This document shows, piece by piece, positions 1-6,422 of a DNA stretch of 11,391 nucleotides. A program made the position numbers and the translations under genes. Source of the DNA: Bacteroidales bacterium. Lineage in GTDB: Bacteria; Bacteroidota; Bacteroidia; Bacteroidales; NBLH01. The DNA lies in NCBI GenBank assembly GCA_029210905.1, contig JARGGF010000059.1:1-11391 (forward strand). The letters run 5' to 3'. Below the pieces are notes generated by a model, which had not been told where the DNA came from, made no database searches, and worked only from the letters and a program-made list of their open reading frames with translations. Positions within the stretch are counted from its first letter, which is position 1, and every line of letters starts with the position of its first letter.

Positions 1-126
1 ATTCGTTGACGAAATTCTACTTTATGTATACACAATTGAATATTTTAATTCGCTTTGTTTGTAGTTGAGCATCATTTAAAATAAATTGGGGTGCCTTTAA
101 TTTATAAACCAAAATTATTTTAAATT

Positions 127-3100
127 ATGAAAAGAATTTTACTATTTATTACCGTTAGTTTTTTGATGGTGGGCATGTATGCTCAAAAAGTCGAAAAGCT
201 TTTAGTTGGACCAAATGGTTCCCCAACATTTATTAAATTTGACTCAAGGGACAAAGCTTCCACCACAGCTGATTCAAAGCAAACTTTGAGAACTTTTGTA
301 TACACCCAACCTAAAGATGAGATAAAGGAGTTATCAAGCAAGAAGGACCAATTGGGATTTACACATGAGAAATTTCAACAATACTTCAATGGAATAAAAG
401 TTGAATATGGGGTATTTTCAGTCAATAAAAAAAATGATGTAATTCACTCATTGAATGGTGAATACCTTCCTCTTGTTGAAAATTTTAGCACTAAACCAGT
501 GCTGTCAGAACAGGCCGCCTTACAGAAAGCCATGAATTATATCGGAGCTCAGAAATATATGTGGCAAGACCCGGAAAATGAAGCATTTGCAAAAAAGACC
601 GAAAAAACCGGAACTTTTTATCCTAAAGGTGAACTGGTAATTGTGCAAAATTATTTAGGTTCTGACAAGGAATCAAAAATGAAACCTACTCTTGCCTATA
701 AGTTTAATATTTATGCAGTCAGTCCTCTGAGCAGAGATTATGTATTCGTAGATGCAAAAACAGGAAAAATTGTTCATAAAGACGCCATCATTAAACATTG
801 TAATAATCTGACTCATAATCATTCAGCCGTAAAATTATCGCAACCAAACAGCGAATATTCAATTCTTGCTGATGCAAACGGTACAGCAGCGACCCGCTAT
901 AGTGGTACCAGAGCAATTGTAGCTGATAGTTATAACGGCTCATATCGCCTGCGCGAGGCTGCCCGTGGAATTCAAACCTACGACATGAACATGGGCATTA
1001 ATTACAACGCCGCTGTAGATTTTACTGATAACGACAATAATTGGACTTCAGCCGAGCATAATAATGCCGCCAAGGATAATGCTGCTCTTGATGCCCACTG
1101 GGGCGCTGAAATGGTAAGGGATTACTGGACCGTAAAGCATGGAAGGAATAGTTTTGATGATAATGGAGCTATTACTAAAAGTTATGTGCATTTTGACCTT
1201 GTAGAATATGGATATCCAAATAATGATAATGCTTTTTGGAATGGTTCGGTAATGACCTATGGTGATGGAACAAGTTTTGATGCTCTTACATGTATTGACA
1301 TAGTTGCTCATGAAATAGCCCATGCCGTAACTGAATATACAGCAAACCTTGTATATTCCTATGAATCAGGCGCTTTAAATGAAGCCTTTTCTGATATTTA
1401 TGGTGTAAGTGTCGAATATTATGCTGATCCAACCAAAGATACCTGGGTATTAGGAGAGGAAATTGGTGGTCCTATTCGCTCATTAATTAATCCAAATGCT
1501 TACGGACAGCCAGATACCTATCTGGGTACAAATTGGTACACGGGTACAGGTGATAATGGTGGCGTACACTATAACAGTGGCGTTTTAAACCATTGGTTTT
1601 ACATTTTAACTGTTGGAAAATCAGGAACCAATGACAATGGTGACAGCTATAATGTTTCTGGTATCGGAATTGATAAAGCAGCAGCAATTGCCTACAGAAC
1701 AGAAAGTGTATACCTGAGTTCAAATTCACAATATGCTGATGCCCGAACTTATGCAATTCAATCTGCAATAGACCTTTATGGTGCTGGCTCAAACGAAGTA
1801 ATTCAAACTACAAATGCTATGTATGCAGTTGGTATTGGGTCGCCCTACGGCCAAATTACCTATTGTACTTCAAAAGGTAACAATTTCTCTTACGAATGGA
1901 TTGCTGGAGTAAATATTGGAAGCTTTTCTAATACTTCCAGTGCAGCTGGATATACCAATTTTACTGGGCAAACAATTACATTAAACGCTGGTCAATCATA
2001 TGGAATTAGTCTTGTTCCAGGGTTTGCAAGTACTACTTATAATGAATACTGGAAAATTTGGATTGATTATAATAAAGATGGAGATTTTTCTGATGCCGGT
2101 GAACTTGTTTTTGATGCAGGCGCATTAAGCAAAGTAACCGTAAGTGGCTCTATTTCAATACCTTCAATAGCGGCAATTACAACCAGAATGCGGGTTTCAA
2201 TGAAATATAACGCGGCACAAACAGAATGTGAATCATTCAGCTACGGTGAAGTTGAAGACTACACTGTTGAAATAACAGCTGGAGGATCTGACACCCAAGC
2301 TCCTACTGCCCCAACAGGTTTGGCAGCATCTGGTGTAACCCAAACTTCTGTTAATTTAAGTTGGACGGCATCCACCGACAATGTTGGAGTTACAGGTTAT
2401 GATATTTATAGAAACAGCACTTTATATTCCTCAGTAACCGGAACAAGTGCAAGCATTACTGGACTAACTGCTGCCACAACTTATTCATTTTATGTAAAGG
2501 CAAAAGATGCTGCAGGTAATGTCTCTAATGCAAGTAATACTATCAATGTTACTACATCAGTAGCTACTGATACTCAAGCCCCAACTGCACCTACAGGTTT
2601 GGCAGCATCTGGTGTAACGCAAACTTCATTAACATTAAACTGGACAGCATCCACTGACAATGTAGGTGTTACAGGATATGATGTATATAGAAACAGCACT
2701 TTGTATTCATCAGTAACCGGAACAAGTGCAAGCATTACTGGACTAACTGCTGCCACAACCTACTCTTTCTATGTTAAAGCGAAAGATGCTGCAGGTAATA
2801 TATCAGCTGCAAGCAGTACCATAAATGTAACTACACAAAGCCCGGTAAGCTCATGTACATCAACTGTATCATCATTTCCTTATGCTGAGAGTTTTGAAAC
2901 CGGGCTTGGTTTATGGCTTCAGGATACTGACGATAACTTAAACTGGACACGCGATGCCAGTGGAACTCCTTCATCAGGGACCGGACCCAGCGCAGCCAGC
3001 AATGGAACATATTATATGTACATTGAATCATCAACAAGTGGAACAGGTTTCCCCAATAAAACAGCAGGTTTAACAAGCCCTTGTTTTGATTTGACAGGAG

Positions 3101-3972
3101 AGGCCTCGGCTGCTTTTAGTTTTGATTATCATATGTATGGAACAGCTATGGGTACTCTTGAGTTAAAAGCTAAACCTGAAGGTGGAAGCTGGTCAACGAT
3201 ATGGTCAAAAACAGGAAATCAGGGGAATAGCTGGTTTACAGCCAATGTAGATTTAGCCGCATATGTCGGAACAGTAGTACAACTTAAATTCTTTGGGACT
3301 ACTGGCTCAAATTATACAAGCGATATTACAGTTGATAATGTTAACCTAACAAATGGTAGTACAGGTTGTACTGATGTAGTTTTAACCATTACATTTGACA
3401 ACTATCCTGAAGAAACAAGCTGGGTATTAAAAGATAACAGTGGAAGTACAGTTGCTTCTGGTGGAACATACGGCAGTCAGCCTGACGGATCAACTATCAA
3501 TCTAACTAATTGTCTTTCTGATGGTTGCTACACTTTTACCATCTCTGATACCTATGGTGATGGCATTTGCTGTTCATATGGAAATGGTTCTTACAGCCTG
3601 AAAAATGGAGCAGAAGTATTGGCCTCTGGCGGATCATTTACTACTTCACAATCAACAAATTTCTGTTTAACCAATGGTTTTAAATCTTCATCCTACCAAA
3701 TTCAAAACTTTGCAGCTGATAATAATGCAGGGTTCAGGTATAAGGAAATTAAATTATTTCCGAACCCTGTTGGGGATATTCTAAGAGTTGAAGCAGGCAA
3801 CTTATCTGATGTTGATATTAAAATTATTGATGCCAATGGTGCTGAAAGAATGTTCTTCAAAGGAGAAAAATTAAATGATGGACTTGATGTTAGCTCATTT
3901 GAATCAGGAATGTACATTATTGAATTTATTAGTAAAGACAAATCATATAAAGAGAGATTTGTTAAGCTATAG
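127..3972 (+). CDS. Secreted M4 (thermolysin-family) metalloprotease with GEVED, two FN3, MAM-like and T9SS sorting domains
   Basis: Zinc endopeptidase predicted to leave the cell through Sec and then T9SS. A signal peptide covers about residues 1-20 (ending MYAQ). An FTP/PepSY-type propeptide (about 45-220) should keep the enzyme inactive until cleaved. The catalytic domain spans about 250-570. It holds HEIAH at 395-399 (zinc ligands H395 and H399, catalytic E396), the third ligand E419 in GALNEAFSD, a substrate-binding NAFW at 368-371, and H481 in DNGGVHYNSG, matching the thermolysin proton donor. Downstream lie a GEVED domain (about 578-717, GEVEDYT), two near-identical FN3 domains (722-810 and 815-903), a MAM-like domain (about 916-1075), a Cys-containing DNYPEETSW/DTYGDGICC domain (about 1081-1192) and a type A sorting domain (about 1205-1281, KLFPNP near 1209-1214). 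All catalytic residues are present, so it is probably active. The gene appears monocistronic, with stops TAG TAA TAA. The natural substrate cannot be read from the sequence. Confidence 0.95.
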   Translation: MKRILLFITVSFLMVGMYAQKVEKLLVGPNGSPTFIKFDSRDKASTTADSKQTLRTFVYTQPKDEIKELSSKKDQLGFTHEKFQQYFNGIKVEYGVFSVNKKNDVIHSLNGEYLPLVENFSTKPVLSEQAALQKAMNYIGAQKYMWQDPENEAFAKKTEKTGTFYPKGELVIVQNYLGSDKESKMKPTLAYKFNIYAVSPLSRDYVFVDAKTGKIVHKDAIIKHCNNLTHNHSAVKLSQPNSEYSILADANGTAATRYSGTRAIVADSYNGSYRLREAARGIQTYDMNMGINYNAAVDFTDNDNNWTSAEHNNAAKDNAALDAHWGAEMVRDYWTVKHGRNSFDDNGAITKSYVHFDLVEYGYPNNDNAFWNGSVMTYGDGTSFDALTCIDIVAHEIAHAVTEYTANLVYSYESGALNEAFSDIYGVSVEYYADPTKDTWVLGEEIGGPIRSLINPNAYGQPDTYLGTNWYTGTGDNGGVHYNSGVLNHWFYILTVGKSGTNDNGDSYNVSGIGIDKAAAIAYRTESVYLSSNSQYADARTYAIQSAIDLYGAGSNEVIQTTNAMYAVGIGSPYGQITYCTSKGNNFSYEWIAGVNIGSFSNTSSAAGYTNFTGQTITLNAGQSYGISLVPGFASTTYNEYWKIWIDYNKDGDFSDAGELVFDAGALSKVTVSGSISIPSIAAITTRMRVSMKYNAAQTECESFSYGEVEDYTVEITAGGSDTQAPTAPTGLAASGVTQTSVNLSWTASTDNVGVTGYDIYRNSTLYSSVTGTSASITGLTAATTYSFYVKAKDAAGNVSNASNTINVTTSVATDTQAPTAPTGLAASGVTQTSLTLNWTASTDNVGVTGYDVYRNSTLYSSVTGTSASITGLTAATTYSFYVKAKDAAGNISAASSTINVTTQSPVSSCTSTVSSFPYAESFETGLGLWLQDTDDNLNWTRDASGTPSSGTGPSAASNGTYYMYIESSTSGTGFPNKTAGLTSPCFDLTGEASAAFSFDYHMYGTAMGTLELKAKPEGGSWSTIWSKTGNQGNSWFTANVDLAAYVGTVVQLKFFGTTGSNYTSDITVDNVNLTNGSTGCTDVVLTITFDNYPEETSWVLKDNSGSTVASGGTYGSQPDGSTINLTNCLSDGCYTFTISDTYGDGICCSYGNGSYSLKNGAEVLASGGSFTTSQSTNFCLTNGFKSSSYQIQNFAADNNAGFRYKEIKLFPNPVGDILRVEAGNLSDVDIKIIDANGAERMFFKGEKLNDGLDVSSFESGMYIIEFISKDKSYKERFVKL
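2290..2835 (+). repeat. Tandem duplication encoding two FN3 domains (279-bp period)
   Basis: Two copies, starting at 2290 and 2569, each encode a fibronectin type III domain of about 93 residues beginning DTQAPTAPTGLAASG. The protein copies are almost identical. At DNA level they differ at scattered, mainly synonymous positions, except for a 50-bp stretch (2431-2480 and 2710-2759) that is identical. The pattern fits an older duplication with later local gene conversion, or uneven selection. FN3 domains of this kind usually act as spacers or carbohydrate/surface-binding modules in secreted hydrolases. Confidence 0.9.
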
Positions 3973-3989
3973 TAATAAGGACATCTATT

Positions 3990-4025
3990 AAAAATAAGCC
4001 TGTATTGCACAGGCTTATTTTTTTT
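3990..4025 (+). terminator. Rho-independent terminator of the M4 protease gene
   Basis: A perfect 14-bp stem pairs 3990-4003 with 4009-4022 around a 5-nt loop (ATTGC). The GC-rich core is AGCCTGT/ACAGGCT, flanked by an A-tract on the left and a run of eight T on the right. It begins 17 nt after the protease stop codon. It ends only 11 nt before the ATG of the next plus-strand gene, so that gene must use a promoter overlapping the hairpin, a very short leader, or read-through. Confidence 0.92.
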
Positions 4026-4036
4026 ATATTTAATAC

Positions 4037-4582
4037 ATGGAAAAATATCTTGCTTTATTACGAGGCATTAACGTAAGTGGTAAAAATCTGATAAAAATGT
4101 ATGAATTACGCGAACTTCTCAAATCAAATGAATTTGTTGAAGTCCAGACCTATATCCAAAGTGGAAATATAATATTTAAACATAAAAAAGTGAGTAATTC
4201 AACACTGGAAATCAAAATAAACAATTTAATCCGGGATTTTTTCCAGCTTCAAGTTCCTGTTATTGTCAAATTACACAACGAATTAATTAGTGCGATTAGT
4301 AGCAATCCTTTTCCGGAGGTTGTCGAAAAAGATTTTAATAAATTACTCCTGGTATTTCTTAAGGAAACGCCCACTGCCCAAAACATTAAATCATTATCAG
4401 CAATGTCTTTTACTGAAGAGAAATTCGTAATTAAAGAAAACTTAATCTATTTATTTTTCAAAAATGGTTCTGGTAAATCAAAAATGAATAACAATTTCCT
4501 GGAGTCAAAACTTAAGGTTCAAAGCACGTCAAGAAATTGGAATACCATACTAAAACTTGATAAACTCCTTGCAAATAGTTAA
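4037..4582 (+). CDS. DUF1697 domain protein
   Basis: Cytoplasmic protein of 181 residues covering the whole DUF1697 family (PF08002), whose biochemical function is not established. Family hallmarks are in order: YLALLRGINVSGKN (4-17), TYIQSGN (38-44), the NPFP segment (about 90-93) and the C-terminal GSGKSKMNN...TSRNWNT (144-170). There is no signal peptide or membrane segment. The ATG at 4037 is supported because the conserved LLRGIN motif begins at residue 7 and a terminator stem lies just upstream. No Shine-Dalgarno sequence is seen. Two in-frame stops (TAA TAA, 4580-4585) close the gene, and the first shares TTAA with the stop of the opposing gene. No neighbour suggests a pathway. Confidence 0.9.
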   Translation: MEKYLALLRGINVSGKNLIKMYELRELLKSNEFVEVQTYIQSGNIIFKHKKVSNSTLEIKINNLIRDFFQLQVPVIVKLHNELISAISSNPFPEVVEKDFNKLLLVFLKETPTAQNIKSLSAMSFTEEKFVIKENLIYLFFKNGSGKSKMNNNFLESKLKVQSTSRNWNTILKLDKLLANS

Positions 4583-4947
4583 TAAGTTTTTGCTCTTATT
4601 TTATCAGATTTTATTGGCTTCTGAAGTTTCATTTTTTTTTCCATCACTACCATAAAATTTTGTTTTTTATAATGATAGGCTTTTTCGAAAGTTCCCTTCA
4701 CCTTAATTTTGTCGCGTTTCAAAGGAAGTAAGTTGTCAGTAACAATTAAAATATTTCCACTTCTATCTTTCAATGTAAAACAATTAATATCAAGCAAGTC
4801 AAGTGAGCTTATAACTTCCCCACTAATACGTACTTTTTTCCCCTGAAAACGATCAGCATTTTTTTTAAGGTGTTTGATTGAACTTGTGCAGTTTTGCAGG
4901 CTCAATGAAAAAAAAGTTATAAGCAGAAGTAGGTATTTAAAAAACAT
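4579..4947 (-). CDS. Small exported OB-fold-like protein, possible lipoprotein
   Basis: A 122-residue protein with a hydrophobic N-terminus (about 3-17) followed by LQNC, with Cys20 as a possible lipidation site. The lipobox is atypical: Asn at -1 instead of Gly/Ala/Ser. The mature part has alternating beta-strand patterns (KKVRISGEV, FTLKDRSGNILIVT, DKIKVKGTF) resembling the OB-fold (tRNA_anti-like) proteins common in Bacteroidota. These usually read 'GKKVTVKGEV ... ddrTGeI.V.t ... vkVkG.v'. The tail is very basic (many Lys/Arg). A promoter-like TATCTTCG box lies 25-32 nt upstream of the ATG. It is convergent with the DUF1697 gene, with a 4-nt overlap. The function is not known; OB folds may bind oligosaccharides, nucleic acids or proteins. 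The gene call is secure, the lipoprotein call less so. Confidence 0.75.
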   Translation of the reverse strand: MFFKYLLLLITFFSLSLQNCTSSIKHLKKNADRFQGKKVRISGEVISSLDLLDINCFTLKDRSGNILIVTDNLLPLKRDKIKVKGTFEKAYHYKKQNFMVVMEKKMKLQKPIKSDKIRAKTY

Positions 4948-4971
4948 TATTTATGCTCCCATTTTTTAAAA

Positions 4972-4979
4972 CGAAGATA
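4972..4979 (-). promoter_or_regulatory. Bacteroidota-type -7 box upstream of the OB-fold gene
   Basis: On the minus strand the sequence reads TATCTTCG, matching the phylum's TAnnTTTG -7 consensus at 5 of 6 fixed positions. It would place the start of transcription around 4966, with a leader of about 20 nt. No clear TTTG-type -33 box is seen. The same octamer lies before the PAP2 gene at 6310-6317. Confidence 0.4.
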
Positions 4980-5094
4980 CTCTAAAAGAAATTAGGAAAT
5001 TCATTCTTACTTGATTTTTTAAAAAATATGCGATTCGAGTAAAGTTTTATTTACATTTATAGCTCTTAAACGATAGTTTTTAACCCATAAAAAA

Positions 5095-5127
5095 CGACCA
5101 GTTATTGCCAAATACCGACCAGTTATT
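5095..5127. repeat. Direct repeat of CGACCAGTTATT, period 21 nt, possible operator
   Basis: The identical 12-mer occurs at 5095-5106 and 5116-5127, a spacing of two helical turns, so both copies would face the same side of DNA. The 9-mer CCAGTTATT inside each copy fits the LytTR-type site pattern [TA][AC][CA]GTTN[AT][TG] at 8 of 9 positions, and LytTR sites are typically direct repeats at about this spacing. No LytTR regulator is in the window. The site is about 150 nt upstream of the OB-fold gene on the minus strand and about 65 nt upstream of the 5191 promoter-like box on the plus strand. Confidence 0.4.
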
Positions 5128-5190
5128 TGCTTAAACCTGCTAATTACCCACTAATTCAATCCTCCTGTAGTGGCAAAGTGTAATATTATC

Positions 5191-5198
5191 TAGTTTTG
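5191..5198 (+). promoter_or_regulatory. Exact TAnnTTTG -7 box (TAGTTTTG), possible ncRNA promoter
   Basis: TAGTTTTG matches the Bacteroidota -7 consensus at every fixed position. Transcription would begin near 5204-5206 and run through the palindrome at 5222-5312 to the hairpin at 5363-5403. No good -33 element is visible about 20 nt upstream. An octamer with six fixed positions can occur by chance in AT-rich DNA, so support is limited. Confidence 0.35.
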
Positions 5199-5221
5199 TT
5201 TAGGTTATAAAATGATAAATT

Positions 5222-5312
5222 ATTTAATCCACAAAGATGAAAGTTGCTTAGCTTCATTCTCTTCCTATCAGCCCTCTTTGTGTTCTAACGCTTCATCTTT
5301 GGCGGATTAAAT
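5222..5312. repeat. Imperfect long palindrome, MITE-like or RNA-forming
   Basis: The left arm (5222-5241, ATTTAATCCACAAAGATGAA) pairs with the right arm (5292-5312, core TTCATCTTTG then GGATTAAAT) with one small bulge/mismatch, giving about 19 paired positions around a 50-nt loop. AGGTTA just left of the left arm recurs inverted (TTAACC) right of the right arm. CTTTGTG at 5276-5282 can pair with CACAAAG at 5230-5236, competing with the main right arm. The AATCCACAAAGA...CTTTGTGTTCT...CTTTGGCGGATT pattern resembles a diverged relative of the 'TAACCGCAAAG...CTTTGCGGTTA' palindromes I recall as scattered in many bacterial genomes; that link is from memory and unverified. Confidence 0.5.
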
Positions 5313-5362
5313 ATATCTTAACCTTTTTTATCATCTCAGGATAAAAAAATTGTTTTAAATTA

Positions 5363-5403
5363 AAAATGGCGGTTATTAGGATAAATCCAATCACCGCCAT
5401 TTT
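5363..5403. terminator. Terminator-like hairpin, possibly bidirectional
   Basis: An 11-bp perfect stem (AAAATGGCGGT at 5363-5373 with ACCGCCATTTT at 5393-5403) encloses a 19-nt loop that can form a small GGA/TCC inner stem. Flanking A and T runs on the two sides allow use in either direction. The SPOR gene already has its own closer terminator, and no plus-strand gene ends here. The hairpin therefore suggests an unannotated transcript, such as one starting near 5204. Confidence 0.55.
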
Positions 5404-5472
5404 ATGCTTTGTAAATCACTGATTATTTCCTTAATTCCTATAAGTAAACTGAAATATTGTTTCAATGGATAT

Positions 5473-5498
5473 AAAAAAAGCCCCATTTAGGAGCTCTT
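5473..5498 (-). terminator. Rho-independent terminator of the SPOR lipoprotein gene
   Basis: Read on the minus strand, AAGAGCTCC pairs with GGGGCTTTT (nine pairs, two of them G-T) around a TAAAT loop, followed by more T residues. It begins 20 nt after the SPOR gene stop codon. Position and T-run make this a standard intrinsic terminator. Confidence 0.8.
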
Positions 5499-5517
5499 CA
5501 TTAATTTGAACAAAGGT

Positions 5518-6063
5518 TTACCATTTAAAAATCCAAAAAGTAAGATCGTTATGTTCAACCCTTAGTTTTTTGATGGCCTTTCGCGCATTAGCTTCATCAA
5601 CAAACGATGAGATTGCCACACGATTGTAATCGTTAACTTTTGGAAGTATTATGGGATAATAGCCTTTATCCTTAAAATAATTAAAAAGTTTTTGAGCATT
5701 TCCATATTCTTTAAAGCTTCCAACAACTATATAGTAGCGCTTTTCATGTATCTTAGTTTCTTCTTTTATTACAGGCTTCTCTTTGACCACTTCCTTTTTC
5801 TCAATCGGAGGATCAACCTGAATTTCTTTGGTATCATCAACATAAATCATTGTCTCTTTTGAGCTACTATCGGCAGGATTTAGGTTCTCATCAACACCAT
5901 CAGAAACAAATTCTTCATAAGCTTCATAATTTTGACTGGTGTCAATAGTTGCATCAACAATATCATTATCAGTAGCCAAATCTTCCCGTTTCTCTTCCTT
6001 AGCCCCGCAGGAACTCATTATCAAAGCGATAAACAAAAAAGCAAGTAATCCAAAGTTTTTCAT
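5518..6063 (-). CDS. SPOR-domain lipoprotein
   Basis: A 181-residue envelope lipoprotein. The N-terminus is a type II signal with lipobox MSSC, giving lipidated Cys19. Residues 20-107 form an acidic linker rich in Asp, Glu, Lys and Pro, probably a flexible tether. Residues 109-181 are a SPOR domain: RYYIVVGSFKEYGNAQKLF, the KGYYPIIL strand, then NRVAISSFVDEANARKAIKKL. SPOR domains bind peptidoglycan strands stripped of stem peptides, found at division septa, so a role in division or septal wall remodelling is inferred. The gene stands alone with its own terminator. A weak TAnnTTTG-like box (TACTTTTA, minus strand, 6094-6101) lies about 30 nt upstream. No division genes are nearby. Confidence 0.92.
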   Translation of the reverse strand: MKNFGLLAFLFIALIMSSCGAKEEKREDLATDNDIVDATIDTSQNYEAYEEFVSDGVDENLNPADSSSKETMIYVDDTKEIQVDPPIEKKEVVKEKPVIKEETKIHEKRYYIVVGSFKEYGNAQKLFNYFKDKGYYPIILPKVNDYNRVAISSFVDEANARKAIKKLRVEHNDLTFWIFKW

Positions 6064-6197
6064 AACATTATGAATTTTAGTAATTATACTGGCTAAAAGT
6101 ATGAAATAATTAAATACTAGCCAAGAATAATAGACATTTTTCTATAATTGCTTAAAATTATCATGCTATAATATGGCTACTTATCATAAAAATACCT

Positions 6198-6257
6198 CTG
6201 TTCAAGAAATCCCATCTTTTTTCTGTAATTTTCCAGATTACATGATACCTTGAACAG
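6198..6257. repeat. Nested inverted repeat between divergent genes
   Basis: The outer arms CTGTTCAAG (6198-6206) and CTTGAACAG (6249-6257) are perfect 9-bp inverses. Inside them TGTAAT (6224-6229) and ATTACA (6237-6242) form a second stem with a 7-nt loop. No T-run follows, so it does not look like a terminator. It could be an operator pair, a folded RNA or a remnant of a small palindromic element. Confidence 0.45.
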
Positions 6258-6309
6258 GAAATTTTATAGTTTTTCACCTTCATTTTTTTAAAAACTCATT
6301 TAATACTAG

Positions 6310-6317
6310 TATCTTCG
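6310..6317 (+). promoter_or_regulatory. Bacteroidota-type -7 box upstream of the PAP2 gene
   Basis: TATCTTCG matches TAnnTTTG at 5 of 6 fixed positions and is followed by an unusually GC-rich patch (CGCGCGC) in an otherwise AT-rich region. The start would be near 6324, leaving a leader of about 100 nt before the ATG at 6423. It is the same octamer as the one upstream of the OB-fold gene. Confidence 0.4.
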
Positions 6318-6422
6318 CGCGCAAACATTTATTATAAAATACTAATAATCAACAATATATTTCAATAACTTGGAATTTTTTTACTTTTTCCTTTCTTTAA
6401 CCATATTTTTAAATAAAATCTG

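Larger units (their letters stand above)
4948..5517. other. 570-nt intergenic region, gene-poor but structured
   Basis: No protein-coding frame of normal length is convincing here. From left to right it holds the OB-fold gene promoter, a 12-bp direct repeat at a 21-nt period (5095-5127), an exact TAnnTTTG box (5191-5198), a long imperfect palindrome (5222-5312), an AT-only 9-bp hairpin (5324-5332 with 5340-5348), an 11-bp GC-cored hairpin (5363-5403) and the terminator of the SPOR gene (5473-5498). A 32-codon open frame (5212-5310, ATG to TAA) runs through the palindrome but probably arises by chance. Confidence 0.7.
6064..6422. other. 359-nt divergent promoter region between SPOR and PAP2 genes
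   Basis: The region is AT-rich with no credible gene. It should hold promoters for both flanking genes: a weak box for the SPOR gene near 6094-6101 and TATCTTCG at 6310-6317 for PAP2. The motif TGGCTA occurs at 6090-6095 and 6174-6179, with its inverse TAGCCA at 6118-6123. A nested hairpin occupies 6198-6257. The remainder shows nothing I can name. Confidence 0.6.

Noticed and set aside
6..32. TTGACG followed by TATACA, resembling a sigma-70 promoter of Proteobacteria
   Set aside because: The spacer is 15 nt, short of the usual 17. Bacteroidota use a different promoter pattern, so this is probably chance in AT-rich DNA.
50..57. TCGCTTTG as a -7 box for the protease gene
   Set aside because: One fixed base is wrong and no -33 element lies at the right distance, so it is too weak to annotate.
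1487..3076. Several antisense open frames within the protease gene
   Set aside because: They have no family features, while the sense strand encodes continuous conserved domains over the same bases.
3702..4010. 102-codon minus-strand open frame antisense to the protease end
   Set aside because: It lies inside the T9SS sorting-domain coding region and runs through the terminator stem. It has no recognisable domain and is a reading-frame shadow.
5014..5027. ATTTTTTAAAAAAT palindrome
   Set aside because: It is made only of A and T runs and is expected by chance at this base composition.
5095..5130. CRISPR-like repeat
   Set aside because: There are only two 12-nt copies with a 9-nt gap, unlike CRISPR repeats and spacers.
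6090..6179. TGGCTA / TAGCCA / TGGCTA motif set as an operator
   Set aside because: Six-base motifs with irregular spacing are not enough evidence; I mention them only in the region note.
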